Positions 63,450 through 64,000 of a stretch of DNA of 64,000 nt are shown piece after piece; the stretch's first letter is position 1; each line of letters opens with the position of its first letter. A model generated the notes under the pieces. It saw only the letters and a list, made by a program, of their open reading frames with translations, searched no databases and was not told the origin of the DNA. The translations under genes and the position numbers were made by a program. Origin of the DNA: Isachenkonia alkalipeptolytica (GTDB lineage Bacteria > Bacillota > Clostridia > Peptostreptococcales > T1SED10-28); NCBI RefSeq assembly GCF_009910325.1, contig NZ_SUMG01000004.1, forward strand, positions 144,192 to 208,191. The letters are read 5' to 3'.

Positions 63450-63899
63450 ATGAACCTTAAAGAAAAGCTAACTGTGGATTTAAAAACCGCGATGAAAGAG
63501 AAAAACAAGGTTAAAAAAGATGTAATTACCATGATTCGATCCGACATCAAGCAGTGGGAAGTCGACAAACGACAGGATGTTAGCGATGAAGAAGTAATTC
63601 AAATTATTTCAAAACAAGTAAAGCAACGTAAAGATTCCATCGAAGACTTTGAAAAAAGCGGGCGAGAAGATTTGGTAGAACAAAACCGAAAAGAAATTGA
63701 AATTCTACAAACCTACTTGCCAAAACAACTTACGGAAGAGGAAATTCGAGGTATCGTAAAAGAAGCCATCGAAAAAGTACAACCGGAGTCGAAAAGCGAT
63801 ATGGGGAAAATCATGGGAATGGTTATGCCTCAGGTCAAAGGTCGAGGTGATGGAAAACTTGTAAATAAAATAGTGAATGAAGAATTAAATTTTGAATAA
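63450..63899 (+). CDS. yqeY: GatB/YqeY domain protein
   Basis: The 149-residue protein starts NLKEKLTVDLKTAMKEKNKV and ends KSDMGKIMGMVMPQVKGRGDGKLV, the YqeY family pattern related to the C-terminal domain of the GatB subunit of tRNA amidotransferase. Its role is not settled; it may bind tRNA. AAGAGGGTG precedes the ATG. A terminator follows 14 bp after the stop codon. Confidence 0.93.
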   Translation: MNLKEKLTVDLKTAMKEKNKVKKDVITMIRSDIKQWEVDKRQDVSDEEVIQIISKQVKQRKDSIEDFEKSGREDLVEQNRKEIEILQTYLPKQLTEEEIRGIVKEAIEKVQPESKSDMGKIMGMVMPQVKGRGDGKLVNKIVNEELNFE

Positions 63900-63912
63900 T
63901 GAGCACACCCAA

Positions 63913-63940
63913 ACCCGGAGAAATCCGGGTTTTATTCATT
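63913..63940 (+). terminator. Terminator after yqeY
   Basis: ACCCGGA (63913–63919) pairs with TCCGGGT (63924–63930) around a GAAA loop, followed by TTTATTCATT. Confidence 0.9.
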
Positions 63941-63943
63941 TTT

Positions 63944-64000
63944 GTACCAGGGGGTCGGACCTTGTGGTACACTTTTCAATTTTTGTACCACAAGGTCCGA
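63944..64000. repeat. Pair of inverted GTACCAG-family palindromes at window edge
   Basis: An imperfect palindrome of the same family as 16889–16933 occupies 63944–63970 (GTACCAGGGGGTC g GACCTTGTGGTAC). Its right half, TCGGACCTTGTGGTACA (63955–63971), occurs again as an exact inverted copy at 63984–64000, 12 bp away, and probably continues past the window. Confidence 0.85.

Overview
The window looks like a chromosomal segment of a Gram-positive anaerobe of the class Clostridia. The support is gene content and order (comEC–holA–rpsT–lepA–hemW–hrcA–grpE–dnaK–dnaJ–prmA–rsmE–mtaB–HIT–rpsU–yqeY), AGGAGG-type ribosome binding sites, frequent TTG/GTG starts, a perfect CIRCE element, DegS/DegU regulators, a bacteriohemerythrin and CoA-dehydratase activase genes. 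A seven-gene Mrp-type Na+/H+ antiporter cluster and many acidic proteins would suit a salt- or alkali-adapted species, but that is inference. No phage, insertion sequence, CRISPR array or rRNA operon was seen.

Layout. 1–8.5 kb (+): the end of an HD-domain hydrolase, a candidate structured RNA, then single metabolic genes (methyltransferase, RidA, metallo-beta-lactamase fold hydrolase, Fe-S protein, double flavodoxin-like protein) and a large MMPL exporter. 8.5–15.75 kb (-): one tightly packed run of ten genes, three encoding CoA-dehydratase activase-type proteins followed by mrpE, F, G, a DUF4040 protein, mrpB, C and D. 16–25 kb: small membrane proteins, an acetyltransferase, a TraB/GumN lipoprotein, the 5-oxoprolinase operon pxpABC, a NUDIX hydrolase, a MaoC hydratase, a hemerythrin–CheX pair and a PHP-family phosphatase. 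25–35.8 kb: a tiny Cys-rich protein behind a consensus promoter, a heterodimeric ABC exporter (-), a lipid kinase, MarR, DUF896, DegS–DegU, an M18 aminopeptidase and a cation diffusion facilitator. 36–42.9 kb: tRNA-Leu(CAA), an ECF sigma/anti-sigma pair, polA–coaE, an oligopeptide-binding lipoprotein and tRNA-Leu(GAG). 43–49.8 kb: two unrecognised proteins transcribed divergently, a free-standing ComEC-like metallo-beta-lactamase domain, a TPR protein, YibE/F and a ComEC channel that lacks that domain. 49.8–64 kb: the conserved replication/translation/heat-shock block.

How the genes work together. The heat-shock block is headed by a sigma-A-like promoter overlapping CIRCE, so HrcA should repress its own operon. 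The activase trio and the antiporter run on the same strand with gaps of about 30 bp or less and may share a transcript. ComEC function appears to be split between two loci. The ECF sigma factor and its membrane anti-sigma factor form a standard signalling pair with an unusual acidic external loop.

The most unusual signals are non-coding: a multi-branched RNA-like structure at 386–487; a 36-bp perfect palindrome that buries the ribosome binding site of an unknown gene (43682–43717); a 30-bp palindrome with G·U-type mismatches (5208–5270); and a family of GTACCAG…CTGGTAC palindromes at 16889–16933 and at the right edge of the window.
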